The notes: generated from the letters alone by a model not told the origin. A DNA stretch of 64,000 bases from Nocardia grenadensis NBRC 108939 (GCF_001613445.1 NZ_BDCJ01000019.1:62001-126000); one strand, 5' to 3'. Shown: positions 17,240 to 27,489, counted from the first letter of the stretch. Numbers and translations are program-made.

Positions 17240-18304
17240 TCAGCGGGCGCGCCGGATGTAGAGAAGTTTGTCGCCGGTTTCCAGGGCGTCGACCGCCGGC
17301 TCACCGACACGCACCAGCTCACCGGCCCGGACCACCCCGAGCACGATATCGCTGAGATGCCGCGGTGACCCGCCGACCTCACTGGGTTCCACCTCACGCT
17401 CGGCGACCGCGAAACCGTGCTCCGGAGTGAGTAGATCCTCCATCATCTCCACGACGCTGGGCGTGGTGGTGGCGATCCCGAGCAGCCGGCCCGTGGTCTC
17501 CGAGGACACCACCACCGAATCGGCGCCGGATTGCCGCAGCAGATGAATGTTCTCCGATTCACGGATGGAGGCGACGATCTTCGCCTTCTTGGTGAGTTCC
17601 CGGGCGGACAGGGTGACCAGGACCGCGGTGTCGTCGCGGTTGGTGGCGACGATGACCGAGGCCGCGTTCTGCACACCCGCCAGCCGCAGCACGTCGGACT
17701 GGGTGGCCGACCCGTGCACGGTGACCAGCCCCGCGGTCGAGGCCGCCTCGAGACTCACCGCGTCCGTGTCGACGACGACGATATCGGCGGGCTGCACGCC
17801 GTCACCGAGCATGGCGTCGATGGCGGTGCGGCCTTTGGTGCCGTACCCGACGACGACGGTGTGATTACGCACGGTGCGCCTCCAACGCTGGATCTTCAGA
17901 GCCTGGCGGGAACGTTCGGTGAGTACCGCCAGTGTGGTGCCGACCAGGACGATGAGGAACAGCACGCGCAGCGGGGTGATGACGAAGATGTTCACCAGCC
18001 GGGCCGACGGGGTGACCGGGGTGATATCGCCGTACCCGGTGGTGGACAGCGAGACGGTCGCGTAATAGAACGCGTCCAGCAGGCTCACCGTATCGTCGGC
18101 GCCGTCCCGATAGCCGTCCCGGCCGAGATACACCACGATCGAGGCGGCGCACAGCAGCCCGACCGCGAACAGCACCCGACGGAACAGCGAGATCCACGGA
18201 CTGTTCTGCACCTCCGGGATACGGAGCAGCCCGACCAGCGCGAAATCCGGTGGTTCGGCCGCGCCGCGGGCCCGGCTCCCGAGATCGGCGAACCGCGAAC
18301 TCAC
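17240..18304 (-). CDS. potassium channel family protein with TrkA-N domain
   Basis: The protein has 354 residues from GTG 18304, with AAAGG 8 nt upstream. Two transmembrane helices (FRRVLFAVGLLCAASIVVYL and LVNIFVITPLRVLFLIVLVG) flank the selectivity filter STTGYGDITPVTP (about residues 93-105). A cytoplasmic Rossmann RCK/TrkA-N domain (HTVVVGYGTKGRTAIDAML) and a TrkA-C-like C-terminus follow. It would be a ligand-gated K+ channel of the MthK/Kch type in the inner membrane (Rv3200c-like). Confidence 0.92.
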   Translation of the reverse strand: MSSRFADLGSRARGAAEPPDFALVGLLRIPEVQNSPWISLFRRVLFAVGLLCAASIVVYLGRDGYRDGADDTVSLLDAFYYATVSLSTTGYGDITPVTPSARLVNIFVITPLRVLFLIVLVGTTLAVLTERSRQALKIQRWRRTVRNHTVVVGYGTKGRTAIDAMLGDGVQPADIVVVDTDAVSLEAASTAGLVTVHGSATQSDVLRLAGVQNAASVIVATNRDDTAVLVTLSARELTKKAKIVASIRESENIHLLRQSGADSVVVSSETTGRLLGIATTTPSVVEMMEDLLTPEHGFAVAEREVEPSEVGGSPRHLSDIVLGVVRAGELVRVGEPAVDALETGDKLLYIRRAR

Positions 18305-18438
18305 CGGCGACGCCTTTCGCCGATCCGGTCGTCACGCACACCGGTCACCGTCAGTCCCTCCGACACAGCTCGGGAGCCTACCCGCTCCCCCACCGTCACG
18401 TCGGGCGCATGGTCACGGCGGGTATCTATGGTGATGCC

Positions 18439-18855
18439 ATGGCAGATATCACCCCGGCGGGCGCACCGGATTCCGGTCGCACCCCGGCGCTTCGATTGGC
18501 CGCGCTGCTCCTCGGCGCCGGCGTCCTGCATTTCGTGGCTCCCAAACCGTTCGATTCGATCGTCCCTCCGCAGTTGCCCGGAAAGGCACGCTCCTACACC
18601 TACTGGTCCGGCGTGGCCGAAATCGGCGTCGGCACCGCGCTGTTGATCCCGCGGACCCGGCGGCTCGGTGGTCGGCTGGCCGCGTTGCTCTTCATCGCGG
18701 TGTTCCCGGCGAATATCCAGTTCGCCGCGGATTCGGTGCGTAATCCGAAGGCACCGTCGATCCTGAAGGCGGTCTCGGTACTGCGCCTTCCGCTGCAGTG
18801 GCCGATGATCACCAGCGCGCTGGCGGTGAGCCGCCGGGCCCGGCGGGGTCAGTGA
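18439..18855 (+). CDS. small DoxX-like membrane protein
   Basis: The 138-residue protein starts at ATG 18439 (MADITPAGAPDSG). It has four probable membrane helices: LRLAALLLGAGVLHFV, YWSGVAEIGVGTALLI, GRLAALLFIAVFPANIQF and a C-terminal LPLQWPMITSALAV. The pattern matches DoxX/DoxD-like proteins of unknown function, which include subunits of redox enzymes. It lies between the divergently oriented K+ channel gene and the convergent adnB. Confidence 0.8.
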   Translation: MADITPAGAPDSGRTPALRLAALLLGAGVLHFVAPKPFDSIVPPQLPGKARSYTYWSGVAEIGVGTALLIPRTRRLGGRLAALLFIAVFPANIQFAADSVRNPKAPSILKAVSVLRLPLQWPMITSALAVSRRARRGQ

Positions 18856-18880
18856 CCGGCCGAACCCTCGCAGCCCGCGC

Positions 18881-21800
18881 TCACAACATCCGGTTCTCGT
18901 CCCCGTCTCGGCGGGTCGAATCGGTGAGCAGCGCCGCCAGTTCCTCCGGACCCGGTAGGCGCTCGGGCGCCACCGTGCGACCGCTGCGCACATAGTGGAA
19001 GGCGGCGCCGATCCGGTCCAGCACGCGCGGTTCGGTTTCGCCGGTACGCGCCACCACCAGTCGCGCCCACGCCAGCCGGTAGACCGCCAGCTGCACCGCC
19101 ACCGCGGCCTCGTCGGCCGGGCCTGGTTCGGCGCCGGTCTTCCAGTCGACGACGGTCCAGCCGCCGCCGGGTTCGGCGAACACCGCGTCCATCCGACCGC
19201 GGATCACCACCCCGGCGATGGTGGTCTCGAACGGCACTTCGATCTCTACCGGTCGGCGCGCCGACCAGGGCGAGGACAGGAACGCGTCCTGCATCCGGGC
19301 CAGTTCCGCGTCGGCGGCCGCCCCCGCGTCGGCCGCGCCGGGCAGATCGTCGAGGCCGGGCAACTGATCGGTGGCGAACCAGCGCTGCACCCAGGCGTGG
19401 AAGGCGGTGCCGCGGCGGGCCAGCGGATTGGGTGGGTAGGGCAGCGGGCGGCGCAGCCGGGCGGCGAGCCGGCCCGGATCGGCGCGCAACTCGACCAGCG
19501 CCGTCGCCGGCAGCTGGGTGGGCAGTTCGACCTCGGCCACGGCATCCGCACCGGACCGGTATTCGGCGAGCAGCGCGTCCACATCGGCGATCCAGCCGTC
19601 GGGATCGTCGCCGGGTTCGGGCACGTCCGCGCCGGCGGCGAATTCCGCCAGCGCCGCGTGGACCATCGCGGCTCCGGCTTCGATATCGTCGCGACGAGCA
19701 CCGAGCGGGTCACCGGGCCAGGACGCGGTCACCGGGGTGGCCGCCAGCGGATTCGGCTCGCCGGGTTCGGGACCGGCGGCCCAGCAACCGATTTCGACCC
19801 CGCTACCGGGCCGGTCGGCGGCGGTTTTCACCTCGAGCAGGAATTCCGACGGGCCCTTCGGCTTGTCGCCGGTTTCGGGCCAGTGGTGCGCGGAGACCAG
19901 CAGGACGCGTTCGGTACGGGTGAGCGCGACGTAGAACAGCCGGCGGTCCTCGTCGAGCCGGCGCCGCGCCAGCGCTTCCTTGTGTGCGGTGAGGCCGCGC
20001 TGCAATTCCGCGCGGTCGGTGACCTCGGACAGATCGAGAACCGGGACACCGTCCGGGGATTCCGCGGTGGCCCGGTCGCCGCGCAGCGAGGTGGGTAGTT
20101 CGGCCAGGGCACCGAGCCAGGTGTTCACGCCGCGGGTGGACGGGAACACATCCCGGGTGACGTGCGGTACCGCGACCACCTCCCACTCCAGTCCTTTCGC
20201 CGCGTGTACTGTGAGTACCTGGACCCGATCCGGGGCGACCTCCACCTCGCCCGGTTCCAGACCGTTCTCGACCGATTCGGCGGCGGTGAGAAAAGCGAGC
20301 AGACCACCGAGGGTGGCCCCGGCGTCGTTCGCGAAGCCGGCGACCACTTCGGCGAAGGCGTCCAGGTGTTCGCGGCCGGCGCCGGAACCCGCGAGCGCGC
20401 GCCGGGCCTGGCTCTCGACGCCGACACCGATGGTGCGTTCCACATCGGCGACCAGTTCGGTGAGCGGCTGCGCCGCCCGTTCGCGCAATATCGCCAGTTC
20501 CCGCCCCAGCGCGGTCACCCGCCGGTATCCGGCCGCCGAATAGCGGTCCGGCGGACCGGGATCGGCGATCGCGTCGGCCAGGCCGGCCCGTTCGGCGGGT
20601 TCGGGAGCCACTTCGTGCAGGGCCGCCGCCAGGGTGGTGGAGTCGGTGATATCGCCACCGGGGTCGCGGGTGATGGACAGTTCCCGGGCCCGCCGGGCCA
20701 GCGCGGCCAGATCGGCGCTCCCGATCCGCCACCGGGCACCGGTGAGGATCCGGACCGCGGCGCTGCCGGCGGCGGGGTCGGCGACGAGGCGCAGGGTGGC
20801 GACGATATCGGCGACCTCCGGGGTCGACAGCAGACCGCCCAGCCCGACGATCTCGACCGGTAACCCCTGCGCCCGTAACTCCTCGGCGAGTTCGGCGGCG
20901 TCGGCGTTGCGCCGGATCAGGACCGCGGAGGTGGGCGGGGGCCGGTCGGCGGCCCGGGCTTCGGCCCAGTGCGCGGCGATCCGTTCGGCGATCCACCGGC
21001 GTTCGCTCGCCACGGTATCGGTGAGCGCGAGCGCGACGACGCCCGGTTCCGCACCGGGTTTCGCACGCAACGGGTCGACGGTGACGCCGCCGCTGTCCCG
21101 GGCCACCGCGCGCAGCGGCTCTACGACCATATTCGCCAGATCGAGCGCCTCGGGCGGATTGCGCCAGCTGGTCAGCAGCGGCAACACCGGCGCCGGGACA
21201 CCGGGGGCGGCCGGGAAATCGGTGGTGAAGCGCGGGAGATTGGCGGCCGAGGCGCCGCGCCAGCCGTAGATGGACTGCATGGGGTCACCGACCGCGGTCA
21301 CCGCGAGCTCGCGCGGGCGCGCCCCGCGGGACCGCGGGGCGCGCTGTTCCGGGTAACCGGCGCCGAACAGCGCGGACAGCAGTATGCGCTGGGCGTGGCC
21401 GGTGTCCTGGTATTCGTCCAGCAGCACCAGCCGGAAGCGGGCACGTTCGGCGGTGGCGACATCGGGGTGCTCGGCGGCCAACCGCGCCGCCAGCGACATC
21501 TGGGCCCCGAAATCCAGGGCGCCACGCTGGTACAGCGTCTCCCGCAACTGCTGGACCAGCGGCAGCAGCGCCACCCGCTCGCGCTGGGCACGCAGGATCG
21601 ACAGCAGATCCTTGTTCGGTCCGCCGCGCTGCCGCGGACCGGGCGGCAGGGTGTGCACGAGTTTCTCGAGTTCGGTATGCGCCTCGGCGAGTTCCTCCGG
21701 TTCCACCAGATGCTCGGCCAGCTGGCCGGACAGCGCGAGTACCGCCTCGGTGACCGTGAGCGGCGAACGGTCGGTATCCAGGTCGCCGTCCCAGCCGCGC

Positions 21801-22267
21801 ACCACCTGATGGGCGAGCTGCCACAGCTGGGTCTCGGTGAGCAGCGCCGCCGACGGTTCCACCGGCAGCAGCAGGCCGTGTTCGCTCAGCAGCCGGCCGG
21901 CATAGGAGTGGTAGGTACTGATCTCGGGCTCCGCACCGGCCAGGCCGGCACGCAGTTCGCCGGAGGGGTCGAGATCCCGCAGCAGCCGGGACCCGGCCAG
22001 CCGGGCCAGCCGCGTACGGATCCGGGCGGTGAGCTGCTGAGCGGCCTTGCGGGTGAAGGTCAGCCCGAGCACCTCCTCCGGCGTGACCAGCCGGTTGGCC
22101 ACCATCCACACCACCCGGGCCGCCATGGTCTCGGTTTTTCCGGCGCCCGCCCCGGCCACCACCAGCGCCGGACCGGGCGGTGCGGCGATCACCGCGGCCT
22201 GTTCCGCGGTCGGCGGGGGGAGCCCGAGTGCGTCGGCCAGCTGTCCCGGCGAGACCCGAGCGCTCAC
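18881..22267 (-). CDS. adnB: AdnB subunit of the AdnAB helicase-nuclease
   Basis: The protein has 1128 residues from GTG 22267, which overlaps the adnA stop by 4 bp (GTGA). The N-terminal UvrD-like motor carries Walker A VAGAGAGKTETM, LLDEYQDTGHAQR, GDPMQSIYGWRGASA, TVHAAKGLEWEVVAVPHV and RRLFYVALTRTERV. The C-terminal RecB-type nuclease has GTAFHAWVQRWF, GVVIRGRMDAVF and VVDWKTG with catalytic Asp/Lys. AdnAB resects double-strand breaks for recombination in mycobacteria, with AdnB as the main motor. The longer open frame upstream is adnA in another frame. Confidence 0.94.
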   Translation of the reverse strand: MSARVSPGQLADALGLPPPTAEQAAVIAAPPGPALVVAGAGAGKTETMAARVVWMVANRLVTPEEVLGLTFTRKAAQQLTARIRTRLARLAGSRLLRDLDPSGELRAGLAGAEPEISTYHSYAGRLLSEHGLLLPVEPSAALLTETQLWQLAHQVVRGWDGDLDTDRSPLTVTEAVLALSGQLAEHLVEPEELAEAHTELEKLVHTLPPGPRQRGGPNKDLLSILRAQRERVALLPLVQQLRETLYQRGALDFGAQMSLAARLAAEHPDVATAERARFRLVLLDEYQDTGHAQRILLSALFGAGYPEQRAPRSRGARPRELAVTAVGDPMQSIYGWRGASAANLPRFTTDFPAAPGVPAPVLPLLTSWRNPPEALDLANMVVEPLRAVARDSGGVTVDPLRAKPGAEPGVVALALTDTVASERRWIAERIAAHWAEARAADRPPPTSAVLIRRNADAAELAEELRAQGLPVEIVGLGGLLSTPEVADIVATLRLVADPAAGSAAVRILTGARWRIGSADLAALARRARELSITRDPGGDITDSTTLAAALHEVAPEPAERAGLADAIADPGPPDRYSAAGYRRVTALGRELAILRERAAQPLTELVADVERTIGVGVESQARRALAGSGAGREHLDAFAEVVAGFANDAGATLGGLLAFLTAAESVENGLEPGEVEVAPDRVQVLTVHAAKGLEWEVVAVPHVTRDVFPSTRGVNTWLGALAELPTSLRGDRATAESPDGVPVLDLSEVTDRAELQRGLTAHKEALARRRLDEDRRLFYVALTRTERVLLVSAHHWPETGDKPKGPSEFLLEVKTAADRPGSGVEIGCWAAGPEPGEPNPLAATPVTASWPGDPLGARRDDIEAGAAMVHAALAEFAAGADVPEPGDDPDGWIADVDALLAEYRSGADAVAEVELPTQLPATALVELRADPGRLAARLRRPLPYPPNPLARRGTAFHAWVQRWFATDQLPGLDDLPGAADAGAAADAELARMQDAFLSSPWSARRPVEIEVPFETTIAGVVIRGRMDAVFAEPGGGWTVVDWKTGAEPGPADEAAVAVQLAVYRLAWARLVVARTGETEPRVLDRIGAAFHYVRSGRTVAPERLPGPEELAALLTDSTRRDGDENRML

Positions 22268-25200
22268 TCGTCGGTCACCTGACGCCCGGCGTCCTGCACC
22301 GGGCAGCTGTTCTTCACGGCGCAGTGCCGGCAGCCCTCGTTGCGGATCGCCAGGAAACCGGGGCCCTCGGTGCTCGCGGCCGCGGCGTGGATGGTTTCGC
22401 GCCAGGTCTCCAGTGCCTCGGCGTCCAACGGGGGCTGGACCCGCTCCTTGGCCACCCCGCCGGCCGCCGGTAATCCGACGTACACCAGCCGTGCGCCACC
22501 GGGTTCGGGAGCACCGGCGTGCTCCTCCAGGGCGCCGGCCGCGGCGGCGACCTGGTAGGTCGCCAGCTGGGCGTGCTGGGCGGCATCGGCTTCGCTGACC
22601 GGATTCTTCCCCGTCTTCACATCGACGATGACGAACCGGCCCGCGGCGTCCCGTTCCAGCCGGTCGATGCGGCCGCGAATGCGGACCTCGGGCATATCGG
22701 CGGCGGGCGCGGGCAGCACACAGTCGACCGGTACCTCGATACCGGCCTGGGTGAGTTCGCCGCGGGTGGTGCGCACCCAGGCGACGAACGCGTCCAGCAT
22801 GGCCTCGGTGCGGCGCAGTTCTTGCCGGGAGTACCAGCTGGTCTCCGGATCGATACCGGACCAGGTCCGGGCGAGTTCGGCGCGCACCTGATCCAGTGGT
22901 ACGCGGCCGGCCAGCGCCTGGACCAGGGTGTGCACCAGGGTTCCTTTGACGGCGTACGGATTCTCGCCGTCGGATCCGCCGTTGCGTTCCAGCGCCCACC
23001 GCAGCGGACAGGTCCGCAGCAGCTCTACCGTCGAGGGCGACAGCGCGATCGGGGCGTCGTCTTCCCACAGGGTCTCGGTGGAGCTGAGCCCGGGCACCCC
23101 GTACCAGTCGTCGGGCGCGGTACCGGGAATCCCGGCCAGCGCGAGCCGGGCCAGTTGCCGGGCGGCGCGGCGGCGGCGTTCGTCCCCGGCGCCGGGATCG
23201 CAGACCGCCGCGCGGAGTTCGGCGATCAGCGCGTGCAGGGCGAGCACCCGGCCGGGTTCGGCGACCGGAAGCGCACCCGGTTCCCCACCGGTCTCACCGC
23301 CCAGCAATTCGGCCAGGAATCGGGACGGCACCAGATCACGATCGCCGGTCACCGATTCCACCGCCGTCACCAGCAGCGACCGGCGGGCCCGGCTGCACGC
23401 GACGAACAACAGCCGGCGCTCCTCGGCCAGGACGGGGGCGGCGCGGCTGACCCGTTCGGTGATACCGGCGACCTCGTCCACCAGCTCCTCGGTGTGCAGC
23501 AGCGTCCCCCGCGGCCGGGGGTCCGGCCAGATCCCCTCCTGCACTCCGGCGACCGCGACAACCTCCCATTCCCGGCCGGAGGCCGAGTGGGCGCTCAGGA
23601 GGTCCACCGCCTCCTCCCGCTGCGTCCGTACCGCCCGGTCCTGCGGGATCTGCTGCTGGAGCAGGTATTCGACGAAACCTTCTATGGTCGCGCCCGGGAG
23701 GCGGTCGGTGTAGGCGGCCGCGGCGTCGAACAGCGCGACCGCGGCGTCGAGATCGCGGTCGGCCTGCATACCTACCGCTCCCCCGCGCCGGGACTGCGCC
23801 AGCCAGCGCCGCTCCAGCCGCGACCCGGTCCACAACGCCCACAGCACGTCCTCGAGGCCGCCGCCCTCGCGCCGGACCCGGCGGGCGCGGTCCAGTGCGC
23901 GGGCCACCCGCTCCAGCGGGGCGATCTCGACCTCGGTGAGGCCCGCCAGGATCTGATCGTCGCCCGCGCCGAGCAGCAGCTCCCGTAGCACCTCCACCGA
24001 AGGGCGGTCCGGACCGGAGCCGCGCGGGCCCGGTCGCCGGGGTTCGGTATCCGGTCCGCCGGCCGGGGATCGCGGATCTGTTCGGGGGACTTCGGATTCG
24101 TCGGCGGTCTCGCCCGGGGCCGGCCCGACTGCCTCCGCGTCGGATCCGCCGACCGATCCGACCGGCTCCCCGGCGGCAGTGTCCGGGCGGCCGGCAGCGT
24201 CACCTGATTCTTCCTGGAAGACGTCGGGATCGGCCATACGGCCGGAGCCGACCGGTTCTCGGCTGTCCCTGCTGGTACCCGACCCGCCCGCGCGGCCCCG
24301 CGACTCGAATCGAGCACTATCGGTTCGCGCGGGTCCGGACGCGTCCGCACCGATGGCCACCTCGGACTCGTCGCCGTGACCGGGGTACGGCTCCGGCGGG
24401 AAATCCTCTTCGTCGACCGGTTCCGGTGGGAGACCGTCCCACGGGTCGTCACCGAAGCTCTCCTCATCGATCCCATACCAGTCCGCGTCGGCCCGGTGTC
24501 GGCTGACCTCGGCGAAGAGGTCCCGGGGCGGCAGTTCGTCGACGGGATCGTCGGTCCGGTAGGTATCGAGGACGGGTGGTTCGTGTATCGGCTCGGGCGG
24601 GAAGTCCGGTGTCGCGGCGAAGTCCGGACCGGGGATGCGGGCAGGGTCCGCTCCCGAGGCACCCGCAGGGTCCGCTCCCGAGGCACCCGCAAGGCCCGAT
24701 CCCGAGGCACCCGCAAGGCCCGATCCCGAGGCACCCGCAAGACCCGATCCCCGGGCACCGGCGAGGTTCGGGCCCGAGGCACCGGCAGGGTTCGCGCCCG
24801 GCACAGCGTCGAGGTCCGGATCCGGGACACCGGCAACGCCCGGACCGGCGGCAGCGTCCGGAACCGGCGGACCGGCTGCGTTCGAGCTCTGGGCACCGGC
24901 GGAGTTCGGGGTGCGGGCGAGTTCTACCGCGACGCGGCGGATCCCGCGCCGCAGCCGCCGCAGGCCGATCGCGTCGGCCCCGCCGAGCGGTCCGGCCAGG
25001 AGGTCGAGCGCCTCGTCGGGACCGAACAGGGATTCGGTGGATCCGGCGCCACGTCGCGTGGCCTCGCCGGCGAGCACGGCCCGCAGCGCCAGCAGCATCC
25101 AGGCGGCACCGCGGCGACGGGCCAGCGGTATATCGTTCGCGGGTTGCGCGATCGGGACCCCGGCCGCCAGCAGGGCCCGGCGCAGTGGCGGCAGCAGCAA

Positions 25201-26619
25201 TGGCACCGAACGCACGATCACCGCCATCTGCGACCAGGGCACGCCCTCGGTGAGATGCGCGCGGCGCAGATGGTCGGCGATCAGTGACGCTTCCTTGGCG
25301 GGGCTGCCGAGTACCCGCACCCGTACTTCGGCCGGGACGGGTGCTTCGGTACCGGTATCCGGGGGCACCTCACCGCGTTCCGCGGGGCCCAGGTCGGCCC
25401 GAGTGATGCGATGCGGGGCGTGCCCGGGTAGCCGCGACGCGATCCGGGCGGTGGCGGTGGTGATCGCCGGGCCGGACCGATGGTTGTCGTAGAGGACGAT
25501 GCGCCGATCCGCCGGGGAGTCCTCGGTGAGGAAGCGCGAATCGGCGCCGCGGAAGGTGTACACGGCCTGGTCGGGATCACCGGCGATCACCGTGGTCCCG
25601 GCCCCGGCCGCCAGCACCCGCACCAGCAGCGCCGCCTGCGGGTCCAGATGCTGGGCGTCGTCGACGAGCAGACAGCGCAACCGGGCCCGTTCGGCCGCCA
25701 GCAGTTCGGGGTCGCCGGCCAGTGCGTCCAGGGCGGCGCCGACGAGTTCGGCCGCGTTCAGGGCGGGCGCCGACGCCTCGGGCGCGGCCACCCCGACCGA
25801 CCAGCGCAGCAGCATCGCCTGTTCGTAGCGGAGCGCGAAACTTCCGGCCGCGATCCAGTCGGGACGGTCCCGGCGCCGGCCGAGATCGATCAGCTCCTCC
25901 GGCCCCAGCCCGCGTTCGGTGGCCCGCAGCATGAGATCGCGCAGTTCATCGGCGAATCCGGTGAGCCCCAGTGCGGGCTGTAACCGCCGCGGCCACAGGT
26001 CACCGGCACCGGCGGCGATATCGGCCATATCGCCGCGCAACATCTCGCGCAGCACGGCGTCCTGTTCGGCACCGGTGAGCAGCCGCGGTGGCGGATTCCC
26101 GTGCCGGGCGGCCTGCCGGCGCAGGATCCCGAAGGCGTAGGAGTGGATTGTGCGGGCCAGCGGCTCCCGGGTCGCGCCGGCGACGCCGGGCACCGCGGCC
26201 GGCGGTCGAACCGGCTCGGCGAGCCCGAACAGCGCGCCCGCCCCCGGCTCGGCGGCGCGTGCCGCAGCGTCCGCGGACGGAGCACCCCTGACGACCGGGG
26301 CGCACACCGTCCAGTTGTCCAGCCGTTCGGTGAGCGCGTCCCGGGCGGTCGCCGCCGCCTGTTTGGAATGGGTGAGCAGCAGCACCGACTCCGGATCCGC
26401 GCCCGCGGCGATCCGCGTCGCGGCCAGATCGATCAGCAGGGCTGTCTTCCCGGTGCCGGGGCCTCCGAGCACCCGCCGGATCCGGTCCGGGCCCGGTTGC
26501 GCGGCGGTAGCCGACGGCGGGACGGCGAACAGCGCGCCGACATCGGCTCCCCAGGTCCGAGCCCGGGGAGCCGCCGCTTTCCGGCGCACCAGCCGCACCG
26601 GCTTATCCGAACGCACCAC
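22264..26619 (-). CDS. adnA: AdnA subunit of the AdnAB helicase-nuclease, with large low-complexity insert
   Basis: The protein has about 1451 residues if it starts at GTG 26619; GTG 26616 and 26661 are alternatives and no ribosome site is clear. Walker A is VLGGPGTGKTALLIDLA (about residue 50), with motif II LLVDDAQHLDPQA and GDPDQAVYTFRGADS. The C-terminal nuclease has the iron-sulfur cysteines (CPLRWALERN; CRHCAVKNSC), GRIDRLERD and VDVKTGKN. It exceeds the roughly 1050 residues I recall for mycobacterial AdnA because of an A/G/S/P- then D/E/P-rich insert at about residues 560-870 that contains an 8-residue tandem repeat. It is translationally coupled to adnB. Confidence 0.9.
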   Translation of the reverse strand: MVRSDKPVRLVRRKAAAPRARTWGADVGALFAVPPSATAAQPGPDRIRRVLGGPGTGKTALLIDLAATRIAAGADPESVLLLTHSKQAAATARDALTERLDNWTVCAPVVRGAPSADAAARAAEPGAGALFGLAEPVRPPAAVPGVAGATREPLARTIHSYAFGILRRQAARHGNPPPRLLTGAEQDAVLREMLRGDMADIAAGAGDLWPRRLQPALGLTGFADELRDLMLRATERGLGPEELIDLGRRRDRPDWIAAGSFALRYEQAMLLRWSVGVAAPEASAPALNAAELVGAALDALAGDPELLAAERARLRCLLVDDAQHLDPQAALLVRVLAAGAGTTVIAGDPDQAVYTFRGADSRFLTEDSPADRRIVLYDNHRSGPAITTATARIASRLPGHAPHRITRADLGPAERGEVPPDTGTEAPVPAEVRVRVLGSPAKEASLIADHLRRAHLTEGVPWSQMAVIVRSVPLLLPPLRRALLAAGVPIAQPANDIPLARRRGAAWMLLALRAVLAGEATRRGAGSTESLFGPDEALDLLAGPLGGADAIGLRRLRRGIRRVAVELARTPNSAGAQSSNAAGPPVPDAAAGPGVAGVPDPDLDAVPGANPAGASGPNLAGARGSGLAGASGSGLAGASGSGLAGASGADPAGASGADPARIPGPDFAATPDFPPEPIHEPPVLDTYRTDDPVDELPPRDLFAEVSRHRADADWYGIDEESFGDDPWDGLPPEPVDEEDFPPEPYPGHGDESEVAIGADASGPARTDSARFESRGRAGGSGTSRDSREPVGSGRMADPDVFQEESGDAAGRPDTAAGEPVGSVGGSDAEAVGPAPGETADESEVPRTDPRSPAGGPDTEPRRPGPRGSGPDRPSVEVLRELLLGAGDDQILAGLTEVEIAPLERVARALDRARRVRREGGGLEDVLWALWTGSRLERRWLAQSRRGGAVGMQADRDLDAAVALFDAAAAYTDRLPGATIEGFVEYLLQQQIPQDRAVRTQREEAVDLLSAHSASGREWEVVAVAGVQEGIWPDPRPRGTLLHTEELVDEVAGITERVSRAAPVLAEERRLLFVACSRARRSLLVTAVESVTGDRDLVPSRFLAELLGGETGGEPGALPVAEPGRVLALHALIAELRAAVCDPGAGDERRRRAARQLARLALAGIPGTAPDDWYGVPGLSSTETLWEDDAPIALSPSTVELLRTCPLRWALERNGGSDGENPYAVKGTLVHTLVQALAGRVPLDQVRAELARTWSGIDPETSWYSRQELRRTEAMLDAFVAWVRTTRGELTQAGIEVPVDCVLPAPAADMPEVRIRGRIDRLERDAAGRFVIVDVKTGKNPVSEADAAQHAQLATYQVAAAAGALEEHAGAPEPGGARLVYVGLPAAGGVAKERVQPPLDAEALETWRETIHAAAASTEGPGFLAIRNEGCRHCAVKNSCPVQDAGRQVTDE
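24640..24800. repeat. 24-bp tandem repeat within adnA
   Basis: About six imperfect copies of a 24-bp unit (for example GCACCCGCAAGGCCCGATCC plus CGAG on the plus strand) encode the 8-residue repeat GLAGASGS/ADPAGASG on the minus strand. Copies differ at one to three bases and stay in frame. Confidence 0.85.
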
Positions 26620-26712
26620 GACGGCTATTGCAACAGACGGGGCCGACACCGCCGATACCACGTCGGAACCGCCCCCGCCACGGTGTCGGAGCGCTCGGAT
26701 AAGAATGTCATT

Positions 26713-27489
26713 GTGTCCACACTGCATGTTCACCGTTTCGGCCCGGCGACCGGCCCGGTGCTGCTGGCCCTGCACGGCCTGAGCGGCCACGGGAAACGTT
26801 GGGAGGCGCTGGCCACCGAGTTCCTGCCCGATATCCGGGTGATCGCCCCCGACCTGCGCGGACACGGCCGTTCCACCGCACTGCCGCCCTGGGACCTCGA
26901 AATGATCGTCGCCGATCTGGTCGCGTTGATCACCGCCGAAACCGCGGAGCCGGTGGTGGTGGCCGCCCACTCCTTCGGCGGTGCGTGCGCACTGCATCTG
27001 GCGCGGCGGCACCCGGAGTTGGTCCGCGGTCTGGTCCTGCTCGATCCGGCCGTCGCATTGGATCCGGCGTGGTTGCACGAGATCGCCGAGGCCACTCTCG
27101 ACTCGCCCGATTACACCGATGCGGACGAGGCCCGGGTGGACAAACTGGCGACGGGCTGGGGCGCGGTCGCGCCGGAGCTGCTGCGCGCCGAACTCGACGA
27201 GCACCTGGTGCCCGCCGCGGCCGGCCGGATGCGCTGGCGGGTGGATACGGCGGCACTCATCGCGTATTGGGGTCAGCTCGCGCGTGACCCGGCACTTCCC
27301 GAGCCCGGTCTGCCCACCGCACTGGTCCGGGCCACCAAGGTGGATCCGCCGTTCGTCACGCCGGAACTCCGCGCCGCACTGGCCGACCGGCTCGGCTCGG
27401 CGCTGACCGTGCACGAATGGGATTGTGAGCATATGGTCGCCCAGATCCTGCCGCGTGAGACCGCGGCGCTGATCCGGGGCGTGCTCTGA
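26713..27489 (+). CDS. lipV: alpha/beta hydrolase, LipV-like
   Basis: The protein has 258 residues from GTG 26713 (VSTLHVHRFGPATGPVLLALHG). The alpha/beta hydrolase fold shows the oxyanion segment LHGLSGHGKRW, DLRGHG, nucleophile elbow AHSFGGACAL (Ser about residue 93) and a late CEHMV histidine. It is divergent from adnA and overlaps the next gene by 1 bp. It corresponds to lipV (Rv3203) in position; the natural ester substrate is unknown. Confidence 0.85.
   Translation: MSTLHVHRFGPATGPVLLALHGLSGHGKRWEALATEFLPDIRVIAPDLRGHGRSTALPPWDLEMIVADLVALITAETAEPVVVAAHSFGGACALHLARRHPELVRGLVLLDPAVALDPAWLHEIAEATLDSPDYTDADEARVDKLATGWGAVAPELLRAELDEHLVPAAAGRMRWRVDTAALIAYWGQLARDPALPEPGLPTALVRATKVDPPFVTPELRAALADRLGSALTVHEWDCEHMVAQILPRETAALIRGVL

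Noticed and set aside
22267..23068. N-terminal extension of AdnB to 1395 residues
   Set aside because: The extra region is Arg/Gly-rich shadow of adnA in another frame; the GTGA overlap at 22267 gives the natural start.
24640..24800. CRISPR-like repeat array
   Set aside because: The 24-bp units are directly abutted without spacers, stay in frame and code for a protein repeat.
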